DNA of 26,380 bases from Stercoripulliclostridium_A sp045535235. GTDB taxonomy: Bacteria > Bacillota > Clostridia > Christensenellales > DTU072. Positions 9,201-16,722 of the stretch are shown here, piece by piece. How positions within the stretch are numbered: the stretch's first letter is position 1; each line of letters starts with the position of its first letter. The notes below the pieces were generated by a model. That model searched no databases, was not told the origin of the DNA, and saw nothing but the letters and a program-made list of their open reading frames with translations. A program made the position numbers and the translations under genes. The stretch spans positions 1-26,380 of the forward strand of contig JAZSLG010000049.1 in assembly GCA_045535235.1 (NCBI GenBank). Direction: 5' to 3'.

Positions 9201-9305
9201 TGAATATTTTTTATAATCAATAAAACGCTTATGTATGGGATAATCGTAAAGGTCTGGCATTACAAAATCTTTACGATTATCCTTTTTTTTGCTTAAAGCG
9301 CACAT
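6273..9305 (-). CDS. PurL-like (FGAM synthase fold) protein lacking catalytic motifs
   Basis: The 1010 residues follow the single-chain Firmicutes FGAM synthase (about 1250 residues) along most of their length. Landmarks: the PTPFELMVINSYWS region at 67-79, EGFDINMKEIP near 311, LELMRLSRDI near 381, CKQLTPMHVLP near 458, GVYIGVVDDSG near 691 and the glutaminase end GQIVMQFIDHLGYPT to DGKILGLF (936-978). Motifs needed for catalysis are missing: the WS(E/D)HCRH region reads WSCGKGH (78-84), the THNHP metal/ATP motif reads TVWSTDG (171-177), the GGKDSMSG-type motif is gone near 558, the glutaminase nucleophile region G-[IV]-C-N-G is GTGEG (848-852), and the triad His is Gln980, although Glu982 remains. 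It is therefore probably a pseudoenzyme or has a new activity. An AGGAG site lies at the end of the upstream lipoprotein gene, 5 bases away. No purine gene is near. Cytoplasmic; function unknown. Confidence 0.85.
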   Translation of the reverse strand: MCALSKKKDNRKDFVMPDLYDYPIHKRFIDYKKYSSNVLQAIKERFNLEISLDSLIKLQKAFDVEPTPFELMVINSYWSCGKGHYNRKISEIQISSENPHLHKALELYNELRLLKGDDNSPRTLKDVSDMGYVSEQKNGVQSVFNTYGASQMQCDGYDNGIKSYYYLTLNTVWSTDGINATNRSIIKTIANGAVPLGAIYKEFNGNLFQKRLDFSKYIDSLEIPCYECPTKEESNTRKAITKVSMLGYAEKKDINNSFFSKNEKILLIKPRFTNHSVKDFYSLSQEGLDGLSSRLIGCNDGIINSLIDCLEGFDINMKEIPLGEVSLEEFLLSPTSEYMIVFARNKNVTVLRDLLKNKGYDSYPIGKVTNNYVYRLINEDLELMRLSRDISKYHLHDYSIFRIIDSCNDNYIPLYNTFNEDKIEEYFRKNLALGRFYANKILIGVSSAKTVSLPLVGCKQLTPMHVLPLKPSIDRFNEECVMVTSNVNVNVGMSDFAITVNAVVSALMKLVVQGIPLCYSAISTNLLYDVTGDRFVRGAALSKSLACLYAQHMLSVGTMGNSIELMHGLNSKGIVADVTAIGTTLINKTIKNLFKKGDKIYYFTIPRDEYDIPDFKYILKLASQINININVGNITSGRVIEYNIADAIIKGTAGDNLGFSFAKVEESTFTKKAGDILLAVNDEWDVDNFNGVYIGVVDDSGVIKGADVEISQEEIERIISRYPFENNPYLRLPKIESRPQQVTKFPANKIIINALVLHNDDTSEKVYAKILNKLAFRVSSIKIPSEGNISQSFAVKLREQILSTDLLICSGKSFPNCTHDGFYNALHNPVVLDAINQHLFKHSGLILGTGEGARALLELGFLACGNAEMGKPKNLELVDNLTNETSAKIPKIMIVNNHSPFLNKVDISQNYLVASAGEKLKFTFTDEVRKVLTGRGQIVMQFIDHLGYPTIIYPDNPYGSQRAVAGMSSPDGKILGLFVQPELTIDIQDQPSLLKQILNSAKQYFLEGEI

Positions 9306-9310
9306 AAAAC

Positions 9311-12300
9311 CTAAGCTCCTAAGATATTGTCCTCTTCAAATACCAAATAATTATCGTCAGCTTTATAATCGTCGATAATGGAACTATTAACGTATAACAC
9401 AGCAGATAGAGCTATGCCATTAAATGAATTTTCTTCTATATTAACCTTACTTTCGGTTAAAATATAGATTTCATTCAAACTAGCACAACTCAAGAATACA
9501 TTCTTTCCTATGTAAGTCAATGCAGACTCGGCTCCAACCGTTAGTTGTGACAATTGATAATTGGTTGCATTGTTATCCGTTATCGTCCTATTGAATGCTC
9601 CGTCTGCTATAGCAGTTATAGTATTATCCAATACTAATTCCGTAGCATCACCAATGTATGAAACTAATACGTTTCCTAATTTTACATATTGAGCTTCATT
9701 ATTGGAGTCATAAGAAATAGTAAGTGCATCCATACAATCTACAAATGCTCCTTCACCTACTTTTAATAACATAGAATTTTCTGCGTCAATATTAATTGAC
9801 TCAAGAGAATAAGCACTTCTAAATGCATAGTTACCAATAGAATTAACCGTTGAAGGAATTATAATACTATTAAGTGATATACATCCATCAAAAGCATAAT
9901 CTCCAATTGTAGTTAAGTTACAAGAACCTACAACGTTTTGATTAACAATGGAGATTCCTTCAAAGTTGATTTGCTCTAGCTTTGATAAATTAGCAAAAGC
10001 TCCACCAACTATCTCATTAACCGATTGTGGAATGGTATAAACCTTCATGTTTTCCTTACTATTAAGAGCAATTGCCGAATAGAGTACGCTCAAATCCTTT
10101 GAGTACAATACTCCGTATTGATCAACTGCAAAGAAGTTACTTTCATCAACGTTGAATTTTTGTAAGCTATAACATGAAGTAAACGCGTTTTTACCTATTG
10201 AAGTAACGTTTGATGAAATAATTACTTCATCAATAAATAAAGTCTTATCAAAATTTGCAAAAGCATTATCTCCAATAGCAACGACGGGTTTACCATTATG
10301 ATAGGCAGGGATACGCAAAGTTATATGAGAATACTCTGCAAGTGAAGTATTAAATCCGGTTACGGTATAGTTGGAAGGATTATTAACGTCATCAGGCGTG
10401 TAAATTATACCCTCGGTACCAATCAAAACGTCGGACCACTTTGCATATAAAACAATATTACCGATAACTTTTAATTTGGTTAAATCAACCGCTAAACTGG
10501 TAAATTTATTATCAGTGTACCATCCTTCAAATATAAATTCTCCTTCAACGCCATCCGGATAGTATGGTTTAGTCAAAGAAGAAGGTGCGATATTTGCAAT
10601 ACCGACAGTAGCATAATTAACCATAATCGGCTCACCCACCATATTGTAGGAATAAACGTATCCGTTTTCATCTTCACCAATTACTAAATTTTCAAAAGAT
10701 ACACTAAATTGCTTTACTTGAACTTCAGCATAGAATGCCCTATCAAAGAAAGCGTTTTCATCGTATTGATGGAAATCGGAAATAGGAATTCTAATCTCAC
10801 CATTTATCGCATTTTTATAGTCTTCAATGGGATATCTAACTCTATTAGCACCAATCATCCATTTGGATTCATCAGTGGGCAATATTCCAGAAACGTCTTG
10901 TAATGCAGAATAATATGCTCCATTATAAAATACGTAATCGCCTGCATTGTAATTTACGGTTGCATCAAACTCAGGTGCATACGCGTTATAGTACCAAGCT
11001 ATTACTTCGTATCCTTCAATAATAGGATTGGGGAAAACAGCGTAATCTCCATTTTTAACATTTTGAGGCTTAAAATCAATGTCAACGTCTTCTAAGTAGT
11101 CAACGTCGGGTAATCTAAATTCTACAACATACGGACGTCTAGTCAATTCAAAATAATAATGGTGTTCTTCTGTGCCCGATTCAGATAGTCGTACGTCAAC
11201 AGGAAACCTTACTAATTTATCAATAGCAAGTGTTGGAGAATTATACCATAAAATTTCATAGTATTTTCCATCGTAACCTTGGTATTCAACTCCATCAATG
11301 ACCCTATCTAAAGTTAAATCAATCGGAGCATCAATAACGTCACCATATTGAAAATATTCTTGACTGGTAACTTCATTTTGCATGCCCTCCATTTTAAAAT
11401 GATAAGTAACTTGAATTTGTTTAGGTTCGTATGAAGCAAAAACGTTAACGTTTTCTTTCATTTTAATTTTATTTAGATCATAAACGACTAGTTCACCCTC
11501 TGGAGCATTCGGAATATATCCGCGATTAATAACTTTCCATGCGCCATTATATCCAGTTTTATCGGGAACGTTAGGAATATTATCTATCACTTGATTATAG
11601 GCAATAGTTCTAGTCGCATTATCAATCAAAACGTTGTTTTCATTATAGAAAGACATTGTGAAATATTTGATTGTATATTTAGCCGTTACCAAGATATCGG
11701 TAGTAGCGCGTGTGTAAACAGGTTCTTTTGAGGTCTCGTTATCTATCCAAACGCCATCATACCCTTCTTTTTCGGGTAGGGTTGGTATTGGTAAAATATC
11801 TTTTTGAAGTATGGTATTATATGGTACTTTCGTTTCATACCTTCCACCAATAATATTAACGTTATTAATGACGGTATTATCGGGCCAAGCATCGGAAATG
11901 AAAGTGAGTGTAATCATTCTGGTAACGTAACGCAATCTTATTTCTAAATTTGCACGAATAGTATAAGAATAATCGGTAGACGTACCATCGTAAATAATAG
12001 TATCTTCCGAACCACCATTGTCACGATTAATGATTTCATATCTATCAAAAAGGAATCCAACCTTTTCTTGATGATTTCTTAGCGTTAAAACCGTACCATG
12101 CTCAATTGAGGTAATCAACTCAAGCTCTTCTTTTCTCCTATCGTCTTCATAAACCACGTATGAAACGTTATATTTTCTTTGGTCAGACCACTTCGCAAAA
12201 AGCGAAAGGTTGCGTTTGAGTGTATAAGGAGTAATGATCTTAGTGCCTGTAGCATAAACGTCCTCATACCAACCTAAAAACTCGTAACCATCTCTTACGG

Positions 12301-12754
12301 GCGTAGGTATAGCTTCTAAAACGTCTTCACGGATTGTTATAGAAGAAGGTTGACCTTCATAATTGGCAAAGCATCCTTCACCTGCATTAAAGACAACGTC
12401 ATACTCAGGAATAAATATTGGAGCATTAAGCTTAAAAGTAACCATCAAATCTGCACCTTGATAACGAAGCTTAACAGTCTTCATACCAGGGCTATTAAGT
12501 TTACTTAAATCTTCACTGACAACCATCGATTCAGATGCAGTATATTCTCCAAGGTTAACGTTTTCACTATCATATACGTAAAAAGTTATTTTACTCCAAT
12601 CAATTTCACCAACGGTAAACTCAAAAAAATCAACGTCCTTATCAACGAGTTCAAGCGTATATTTACTGCTATTATCGTTAATACACGCAACCAATGAAAT
12701 CGTAAGGAGAACAATTATTAAAATAGTGATTAATAAGTATAATGATTTACGCAT
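9311..12754 (-). CDS. giant InlB/BspA-type surface lipoprotein
   Basis: A secreted, lipid-anchored protein of 1147 residues. The N-terminus is a lipoprotein signal peptide with lipobox SLVAC (Cys24). An Ig-like domain (about 30-115) follows, then six or so InlB B-repeat (Listeria-Bacteroides repeat) units from about 118 to 595 and again at 680-770, with the typical GYEFLGWYEDV and LSLFAKW signatures. Between them, about residues 598-625, sits a CBM5/12-like motif (YNAGDYVFYNGAYYSALQDV). The C-terminal third (about 805-1120) is a run of BspA-type LRR_5 repeats of the form IGKNAFTSCYSLQ. There is no LPXTG motif. Such proteins usually bind host or polysaccharide ligands; the ligand here is unknown. 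It is the first gene of the operon with the PurL-like and small membrane proteins, with a clear promoter. AAAAGG precedes the ATG by about 10 bases. Confidence 0.92.
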   Translation of the reverse strand: MRKSLYLLITILIIVLLTISLVACINDNSSKYTLELVDKDVDFFEFTVGEIDWSKITFYVYDSENVNLGEYTASESMVVSEDLSKLNSPGMKTVKLRYQGADLMVTFKLNAPIFIPEYDVVFNAGEGCFANYEGQPSSITIREDVLEAIPTPVRDGYEFLGWYEDVYATGTKIITPYTLKRNLSLFAKWSDQRKYNVSYVVYEDDRRKEELELITSIEHGTVLTLRNHQEKVGFLFDRYEIINRDNGGSEDTIIYDGTSTDYSYTIRANLEIRLRYVTRMITLTFISDAWPDNTVINNVNIIGGRYETKVPYNTILQKDILPIPTLPEKEGYDGVWIDNETSKEPVYTRATTDILVTAKYTIKYFTMSFYNENNVLIDNATRTIAYNQVIDNIPNVPDKTGYNGAWKVINRGYIPNAPEGELVVYDLNKIKMKENVNVFASYEPKQIQVTYHFKMEGMQNEVTSQEYFQYGDVIDAPIDLTLDRVIDGVEYQGYDGKYYEILWYNSPTLAIDKLVRFPVDVRLSESGTEEHHYYFELTRRPYVVEFRLPDVDYLEDVDIDFKPQNVKNGDYAVFPNPIIEGYEVIAWYYNAYAPEFDATVNYNAGDYVFYNGAYYSALQDVSGILPTDESKWMIGANRVRYPIEDYKNAINGEIRIPISDFHQYDENAFFDRAFYAEVQVKQFSVSFENLVIGEDENGYVYSYNMVGEPIMVNYATVGIANIAPSSLTKPYYPDGVEGEFIFEGWYTDNKFTSLAVDLTKLKVIGNIVLYAKWSDVLIGTEGIIYTPDDVNNPSNYTVTGFNTSLAEYSHITLRIPAYHNGKPVVAIGDNAFANFDKTLFIDEVIISSNVTSIGKNAFTSCYSLQKFNVDESNFFAVDQYGVLYSKDLSVLYSAIALNSKENMKVYTIPQSVNEIVGGAFANLSKLEQINFEGISIVNQNVVGSCNLTTIGDYAFDGCISLNSIIIPSTVNSIGNYAFRSAYSLESINIDAENSMLLKVGEGAFVDCMDALTISYDSNNEAQYVKLGNVLVSYIGDATELVLDNTITAIADGAFNRTITDNNATNYQLSQLTVGAESALTYIGKNVFLSCASLNEIYILTESKVNIEENSFNGIALSAVLYVNSSIIDDYKADDNYLVFEEDNILGA

Positions 12755-12790
12755 AGTGATACAACCTTTTGGATAAAGTATTCTTTTTAT

Positions 12791-12819
12791 ATCTTACTAT
12801 AAATAATATTAAAAGTCAA
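12791..12819 (-). promoter_or_regulatory. sigma-A promoter of the lipoprotein/PurL-like operon
   Basis: On the minus strand, TTGACT (12814-12819), 17 bases, then TAAGAT (12791-12796). Initiation near 12784 leaves about a 30-base leader before the ATG at 12754. It is divergent from the promoter at 12886-12914. Confidence 0.7.
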
Positions 12820-12885
12820 TACTTATATTTTATATTGCGCACGCGTAAAATACTTACCAATAGAATGCAAAATTTGATAACCTAC

Positions 12886-12914
12886 TTGCAAAATTGTATT
12901 GTTAACGATATAAT
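12886..12914 (+). promoter_or_regulatory. sigma-A promoter of the MBL-hydrolase/PfkB-like operon
   Basis: TTGCAA (12886-12891), 17 bases, then a perfect TATAAT (12909-12914). Initiation near 12921 puts the ATG at 12940 about 19 bases downstream with AAGGTG as ribosome binding site. It excludes the longer frame opening at 12769. Confidence 0.8.
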
Positions 12915-12939
12915 AAATAAAAAAAGTTTAAGGTGCATA

Positions 12940-13632
12940 ATGAAACTTACAGTTTTAGGAAAATATGGTCCCTATCCATTTGGACAAAATACTGCTTGCA
13001 GTGGTTATTTGATTGAAGATGGTGATACAAAACTTTTAGTCGACTGCGGATCGGGTGTATTAGCAAGACTTACAGACAAGATAAATATTAATGATTTGAC
13101 TGCTATTTACCTTACCCATTTACACTTTGACCACACGTCTGATTTATTACCAATGGGCTACTTGTTAGATGATTTTAATAAGGACGTTCCAGTCTATACT
13201 TGTTTAACTGGTTCGCAATATGAGAAGATACTATTCACTAATAAACACTTTATGCCTATCCATGTTGATAGTTCCTCTAACGTTAATATTGGGAACCTTA
13301 AACTAACATTTTATGAAATGATGCATCCTGTTATAAATCATGGTGTTCTTATTGAAGGCAACGTAAAACTAGGTATCACCGGAGATACTAAATATTGTGA
13401 TAACGTTTTAAAACTAGCTAAAAAAAGTGACTATCTACTTGCAGATTGTTCCAAGCCTAAAGGCTTTAACGGACCACATATGGGAGTAGAATATGCTATT
13501 AAATTAATTAATGAAACAAATACTATAATATTTGCAACTCACGTTACTCCTAATACAAAAAGCCTTATTAACAATAGTGATAATAGAATTATACTTGTTG
13601 AAGAATTAAGCACATATAATCTTATAAAATGA
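12940..13632 (+). CDS. metallo-beta-lactamase-fold hydrolase (YhfI/RNase Z-like)
   Basis: A 230-residue cytoplasmic metal-dependent hydrolase. It has the MBL signature THLHFDH (H60, H62, D64, H65), a further histidine pair region MMHPVINH (H129/H134), GDT with D149, and ATHVTP with H201, which together can bind two zinc ions. The architecture resembles B. subtilis YhfI and RNase Z-type proteins, but the substrate cannot be read from the sequence, and the RNase Z exosite arm is not evident. The start at 12940 is supported by the promoter and the AAGGTG site. It overlaps the next gene by four bases (ATGA), so the two products are probably made together. Confidence 0.88.
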   Translation: MKLTVLGKYGPYPFGQNTACSGYLIEDGDTKLLVDCGSGVLARLTDKININDLTAIYLTHLHFDHTSDLLPMGYLLDDFNKDVPVYTCLTGSQYEKILFTNKHFMPIHVDSSSNVNIGNLKLTFYEMMHPVINHGVLIEGNVKLGITGDTKYCDNVLKLAKKSDYLLADCSKPKGFNGPHMGVEYAIKLINETNTIIFATHVTPNTKSLINNSDNRIILVEELSTYNLIK

Positions 13633-14606
13633 CAGTTATCCGTAAAAAAGTTACAATACCGATAGACGACACTTTAGATGCTATACTCTTTGGTAAAATC
13701 ACCAACGAATCATTTAGAGACTATCTTGGCAATCGCGAAGATCGTTTAGGTGGTGGTGCAATTGTTTACGCAGAAAACGCTTGCGCTATTATGAAAAGTA
13801 ATATTGCTGTCGTTACTAAGTTAAGTAAAGACAACGAAGAAATGTTAACTGCATTTCATGGCAAACACACTAAGTTATATACTATAGAAGACAGCTTAAC
13901 TCAAGTTTCTTCCGTACAAATATCCAACGTTACTCCGTTTAAAGATGAAGCCTTCTACTCATATCCTATACAAAACTCCCCTTTTAATATAAAAGATTTG
14001 CCTAGCGATAAAACCTACAACTATATTTTTGTTGATGGTGCTCAAGGCGATTACGACGTAGACTTAATTAAAAAATGTGCTAGTATGGGCAATGTAGCTT
14101 TAGATGCTTCTGCATTTATAAGAAAGGTTAATCCAAAAACTAGATTACTTGAAGACAGAGATTACGATTTAATAAAAGAGTTGCTCCCTTATTGCAACGT
14201 TATTAAATTAACCTATGATCAGTGTTATTATTTGACAGGTAACGTCCGAACTAAAGATGCCTGTGAAGTTATTAAACAATGGGGTGCTAATGAAGTTTTA
14301 GTAACAAAAAATAATTTACTTTGCTTATTAGACAAAAACTTTAATTATCGAGAAGAACCTATCGCAGAAAAACTTAATCTTAATAGAATACACCTTGACA
14401 CTACAACTTTCGTAACCTACGTAATACAGAGAATAACCTCAGATCCTATTACGTCTTTATATATTGCTTGTGCATTAGGAACGATGAAATTAAAACGCCC
14501 AGGACCTTTATTATGTAGAAAAGTTGATATAGATCACGTCTTAAAATTTTTCTATTATTTTAAGCCTGTAGACATAATTGAACCTGTCGACGACGATAGC
14601 AACTAA
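13629..14606 (+). CDS. PfkB-like protein lacking the catalytic Asp
   Basis: A 325-residue protein with the ribokinase/PfkB outline: a Gly-rich LGGGAIVYAENACA motif (41-53) after the first strands, VFVDGAQGDYD-type central strands near 134, VALDASAFIRK (156-166), the second-sugar/ATP region NVIKLTYDQCYYLTG (190-204, where families usually have K-x-N-x-x-E) and GANEVLVTK (219-227). At the PfkB signature, where active kinases carry [DG]-x-[TS]-G-[AR]-G-D, it reads DTTTFVTY (257-264). The anion-hole glycines and the catalytic Asp are thus absent (Thr263 at that place). The following YIACALGTMKLKRPGP helix is conserved. It is therefore probably a pseudokinase or a binding/regulatory protein. Coupled by ATGA overlap to the MBL hydrolase. 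Function unknown. Confidence 0.7.
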   Translation: MTVIRKKVTIPIDDTLDAILFGKITNESFRDYLGNREDRLGGGAIVYAENACAIMKSNIAVVTKLSKDNEEMLTAFHGKHTKLYTIEDSLTQVSSVQISNVTPFKDEAFYSYPIQNSPFNIKDLPSDKTYNYIFVDGAQGDYDVDLIKKCASMGNVALDASAFIRKVNPKTRLLEDRDYDLIKELLPYCNVIKLTYDQCYYLTGNVRTKDACEVIKQWGANEVLVTKNNLLCLLDKNFNYREEPIAEKLNLNRIHLDTTTFVTYVIQRITSDPITSLYIACALGTMKLKRPGPLLCRKVDIDHVLKFFYYFKPVDIIEPVDDDSN

Positions 14607-14607
14607 A

Positions 14608-14630
14608 AAAAGAACCAACATGGTTCTTTT
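14608..14630. terminator. bidirectional intrinsic terminator
   Basis: A 9-bp stem AAAAGAACC/GGTTCTTTT (14608-14616 and 14622-14630) with loop AACAT has an A-run on its left and a T-rich tail on its right. It lies just after the PfkB-like gene and includes the stop codon of the convergent phosphodiesterase gene. Confidence 0.85.
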
Positions 14631-15450
14631 ATTTTATAAGATATTGTTTTAATTCATTAACCCAATCTGTTTGAACTATATCAAATCCCTTGTCCTTGAA
14701 ATATCCCCAAACTTCATCTTTTTCACCTAATATAGCTCTATCATCGGTTAATCCTGCAGAGATTACGTCTTTATAGTTATAAACTATACTATTAACCCAA
14801 GCAAATAAATTGTTGTCATGAAGATACTGTAAATGGGTATCCGTAATCAAACTACTATCTGTTGAATCAAAAATAAGTTCTTCAGCGACTAAATTCACAC
14901 CTGAATTTTTAATAAAAGACTCTATTCCATCCATTTTATTACGTAACATGAGCATATAAGGAACGTCCGAAGCCAACTCACTAACGAGCTTAATTTTATC
15001 TTTAGCAAAGTAACTTTTAATAATTACTTGATTGCGCATATTATGATAATCTAATTTAGCGATAATACGTTTAGGATTATTCCAAAATTTATCAATATTA
15101 ATAATGCATTTACCCTTTAGGAAATCAAGCACTTCATCAATGGTAGAAATACCATATTGCGTTCTAGTTAAATCGTTGTTAACGTATTTTATATTCTTTA
15201 TTTGCTTAGCGGTTTTAAGCTGTATAGGAATTAATTTTCTTAAATGCGGAAAATCCATAAATGGATGAAAAGCAAAAAGTTCTCCGTCTAAACTTTTGGT
15301 TACGTCCATTTCAATAATATCGGCCCCTTGAGATAACGCGATAGAATATGATTGTAAGGTATTACAAGGAATATTCGCACTAGAAACGCCACGGTGTGAA
15401 GCAATTATCATCCGTTCTTTTCTAATCTCTTTTAAGTCAATAAATTCCAT
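14629..15450 (-). CDS. glycerophosphodiester phosphodiesterase family protein
   Basis: A 273-residue TIM-barrel phosphodiesterase, expected to cleave glycerophosphodiesters to glycerol 3-phosphate and an alcohol. It shows ASHRG (H19, R20), IIEMDV (E47, D49), the catalytic FH (H62) and the terminal IVQTDW strand typical of GDPD. Two places differ from the textbook form: the ENT triplet after HRG is CNT (29-31), and the metal-binding ELK-type motif reads NIDKFW near residue 116. Such IDK variants occur in some GDPD relatives, so activity is likely but substrate uncertain. There is no signal peptide, hence cytoplasmic. Its ATG shares one base with the stop of the LarA-like gene (TAATG), so the two are translationally coupled. 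Confidence 0.88.
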   Translation of the reverse strand: MEFIDLKEIRKERMIIASHRGVSSANIPCNTLQSYSIALSQGADIIEMDVTKSLDGELFAFHPFMDFPHLRKLIPIQLKTAKQIKNIKYVNNDLTRTQYGISTIDEVLDFLKGKCIINIDKFWNNPKRIIAKLDYHNMRNQVIIKSYFAKDKIKLVSELASDVPYMLMLRNKMDGIESFIKNSGVNLVAEELIFDSTDSSLITDTHLQYLHDNNLFAWVNSIVYNYKDVISAGLTDDRAILGEKDEVWGYFKDKGFDIVQTDWVNELKQYLIK

Positions 15451-16685
15451 TAATTCTCCTTTGGTAACGTTGAACCACCATACGGCATTACGTAAACTTT
15501 ACTGTTTTCACCCAACACTTCCGTTGCATAATTAAAAGCTTCGTTTAGGCTACCGAATGGCTCCAAATGGATACCTCTAACTAAACTCTTATTTAAGTCA
15601 GAAACTAAGAAAATTCTAGCATTTTCCAAAACTAAAGATATTGCGGCAGCTTTATGTCCGCCCAACTTAAAATCACTTTTAATATCCGAAATCATTTGAG
15701 ACGGTGATTTAGTAGTCATCCATTCTTCAAACACCTTACTGCCTAATCCTTCTTTACAAGATGCAAGCCAAATAATTATTCCGCCTTTTTTAACGGCATG
15801 TTTAGCATTGTCTAATGCTTTTTGTGCTTGATACATGTTTTGGTCTTTTGGATAACCGCCCGCACTTACTATTACGATATCTGCTTTCTCTTTAATGTTA
15901 ACAGAATACAAACTATCTAAAAATTTACATCCTTCACGATGAGCTTTTACTGAATCTCCAGCACAAGCATATATAATATTTTTATGCTCATCTAACACAA
16001 CGTTAAGTATATAGTCAATGCCCAATAGTTTACCTGCTTCTTCAATATCCAATCTTACAGGACTATTCAAATTACCGGCAAAAGCCTCACTATCTACCAT
16101 CATTTTATGATTTTGACGAATTGCTTCTTTGGTTGATACTCCAGGCATAATAGCTTTTGCTCCACCACTATAACCAGCAAAATAGTGATACTCTATATTT
16201 CCCATGCAAATAATAAAATCGCTATTTACTACTCTATCAAAAATATCAACTAACGTACCGCTAGAAGTCATTCCTACTCTAATACAAGAATCAGGATTGG
16301 AGTCAACACATTCCACTCTATTAAAGACCTCTTCCCCTACCAAATATATCATTTCTTCTTTAGTGTGAGGACGATGGGAGCCAAGGGCAAATACTATTAA
16401 TATATCTTCATCTCTTATGCCAGCTTTATTTAACCTATTCAAAACTGGAGGTAAACAAATTTTTGAAGGCATAGGGCGAGTTATATCACTGGTAATGATA
16501 CAAACCTTATCTCCCGATTTAACAACGTTTTCTAATTTATCAGCACCAATAGGATTATCCAATGCCCTATTAACCTCATCTACTCCAGTCAAGGATACTT
16601 GAACTTCATTTGGTAATAGCTCTTTAATAAGTCTATCGTTGCCTATTTCTAATTGTATTTGTTGCTTGTCATAACCGAGTTGCAT
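15450..16685 (-). CDS. LarA-like nickel-dependent racemase/epimerase
   Basis: A 411-residue member of the lactate racemase family (DUF2088), which uses a nickel-pincer nucleotide cofactor to invert 2-hydroxyacids. Key residues of L. plantarum LarA are all found at consistent offsets: DITRP (D67, R70), LGSHRPH (H104, H107), NIEYHYFAGYSGGAKAIMPG (H167 and the cofactor-linking Lys177), and NHK (H193). The family includes lactate, malate and sugar-acid epimerases, so the substrate is open. The cofactor synthesis genes larB, larC and larE are not in the window. It heads a two-gene operon with the phosphodiesterase, has an AGGAG site about 6 bases upstream of its ATG and a clear promoter. Confidence 0.92.
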   Translation of the reverse strand: MQLGYDKQQIQLEIGNDRLIKELLPNEVQVSLTGVDEVNRALDNPIGADKLENVVKSGDKVCIITSDITRPMPSKICLPPVLNRLNKAGIRDEDILIVFALGSHRPHTKEEMIYLVGEEVFNRVECVDSNPDSCIRVGMTSSGTLVDIFDRVVNSDFIICMGNIEYHYFAGYSGGAKAIMPGVSTKEAIRQNHKMMVDSEAFAGNLNSPVRLDIEEAGKLLGIDYILNVVLDEHKNIIYACAGDSVKAHREGCKFLDSLYSVNIKEKADIVIVSAGGYPKDQNMYQAQKALDNAKHAVKKGGIIIWLASCKEGLGSKVFEEWMTTKSPSQMISDIKSDFKLGGHKAAAISLVLENARIFLVSDLNKSLVRGIHLEPFGSLNEAFNYATEVLGENSKVYVMPYGGSTLPKEN

Positions 16686-16722
16686 ATAAACTCCTAAATG
16701 CGTCTATTTTATTGATAATTAT

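Noticed and set aside
6273..9305. Annotation as active phosphoribosylformylglycinamidine synthase (purL)
   Set aside because: Overall similarity is clear, but the glutaminase Cys and His and the ATP/metal motifs of the synthetase domain are all replaced.
9311..12754. DNA-level tandem repeats in the lipoprotein gene
   Set aside because: The InlB and LRR units repeat at protein level only; I saw no near-identical DNA repeats that would suggest phase variation.
12769..12939. 57-residue N-terminal extension of the MBL hydrolase
   Set aside because: A consensus promoter with perfect TATAAT at 12909-12914 and the AAGGTG site support the start at 12940, where the MBL fold begins directly.
13629..14606. 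Annotation as an active ribokinase or other PfkB sugar kinase
   Set aside because: The catalytic Asp and glycines of the PfkB signature are absent (DTTTFVTY at 257-264).
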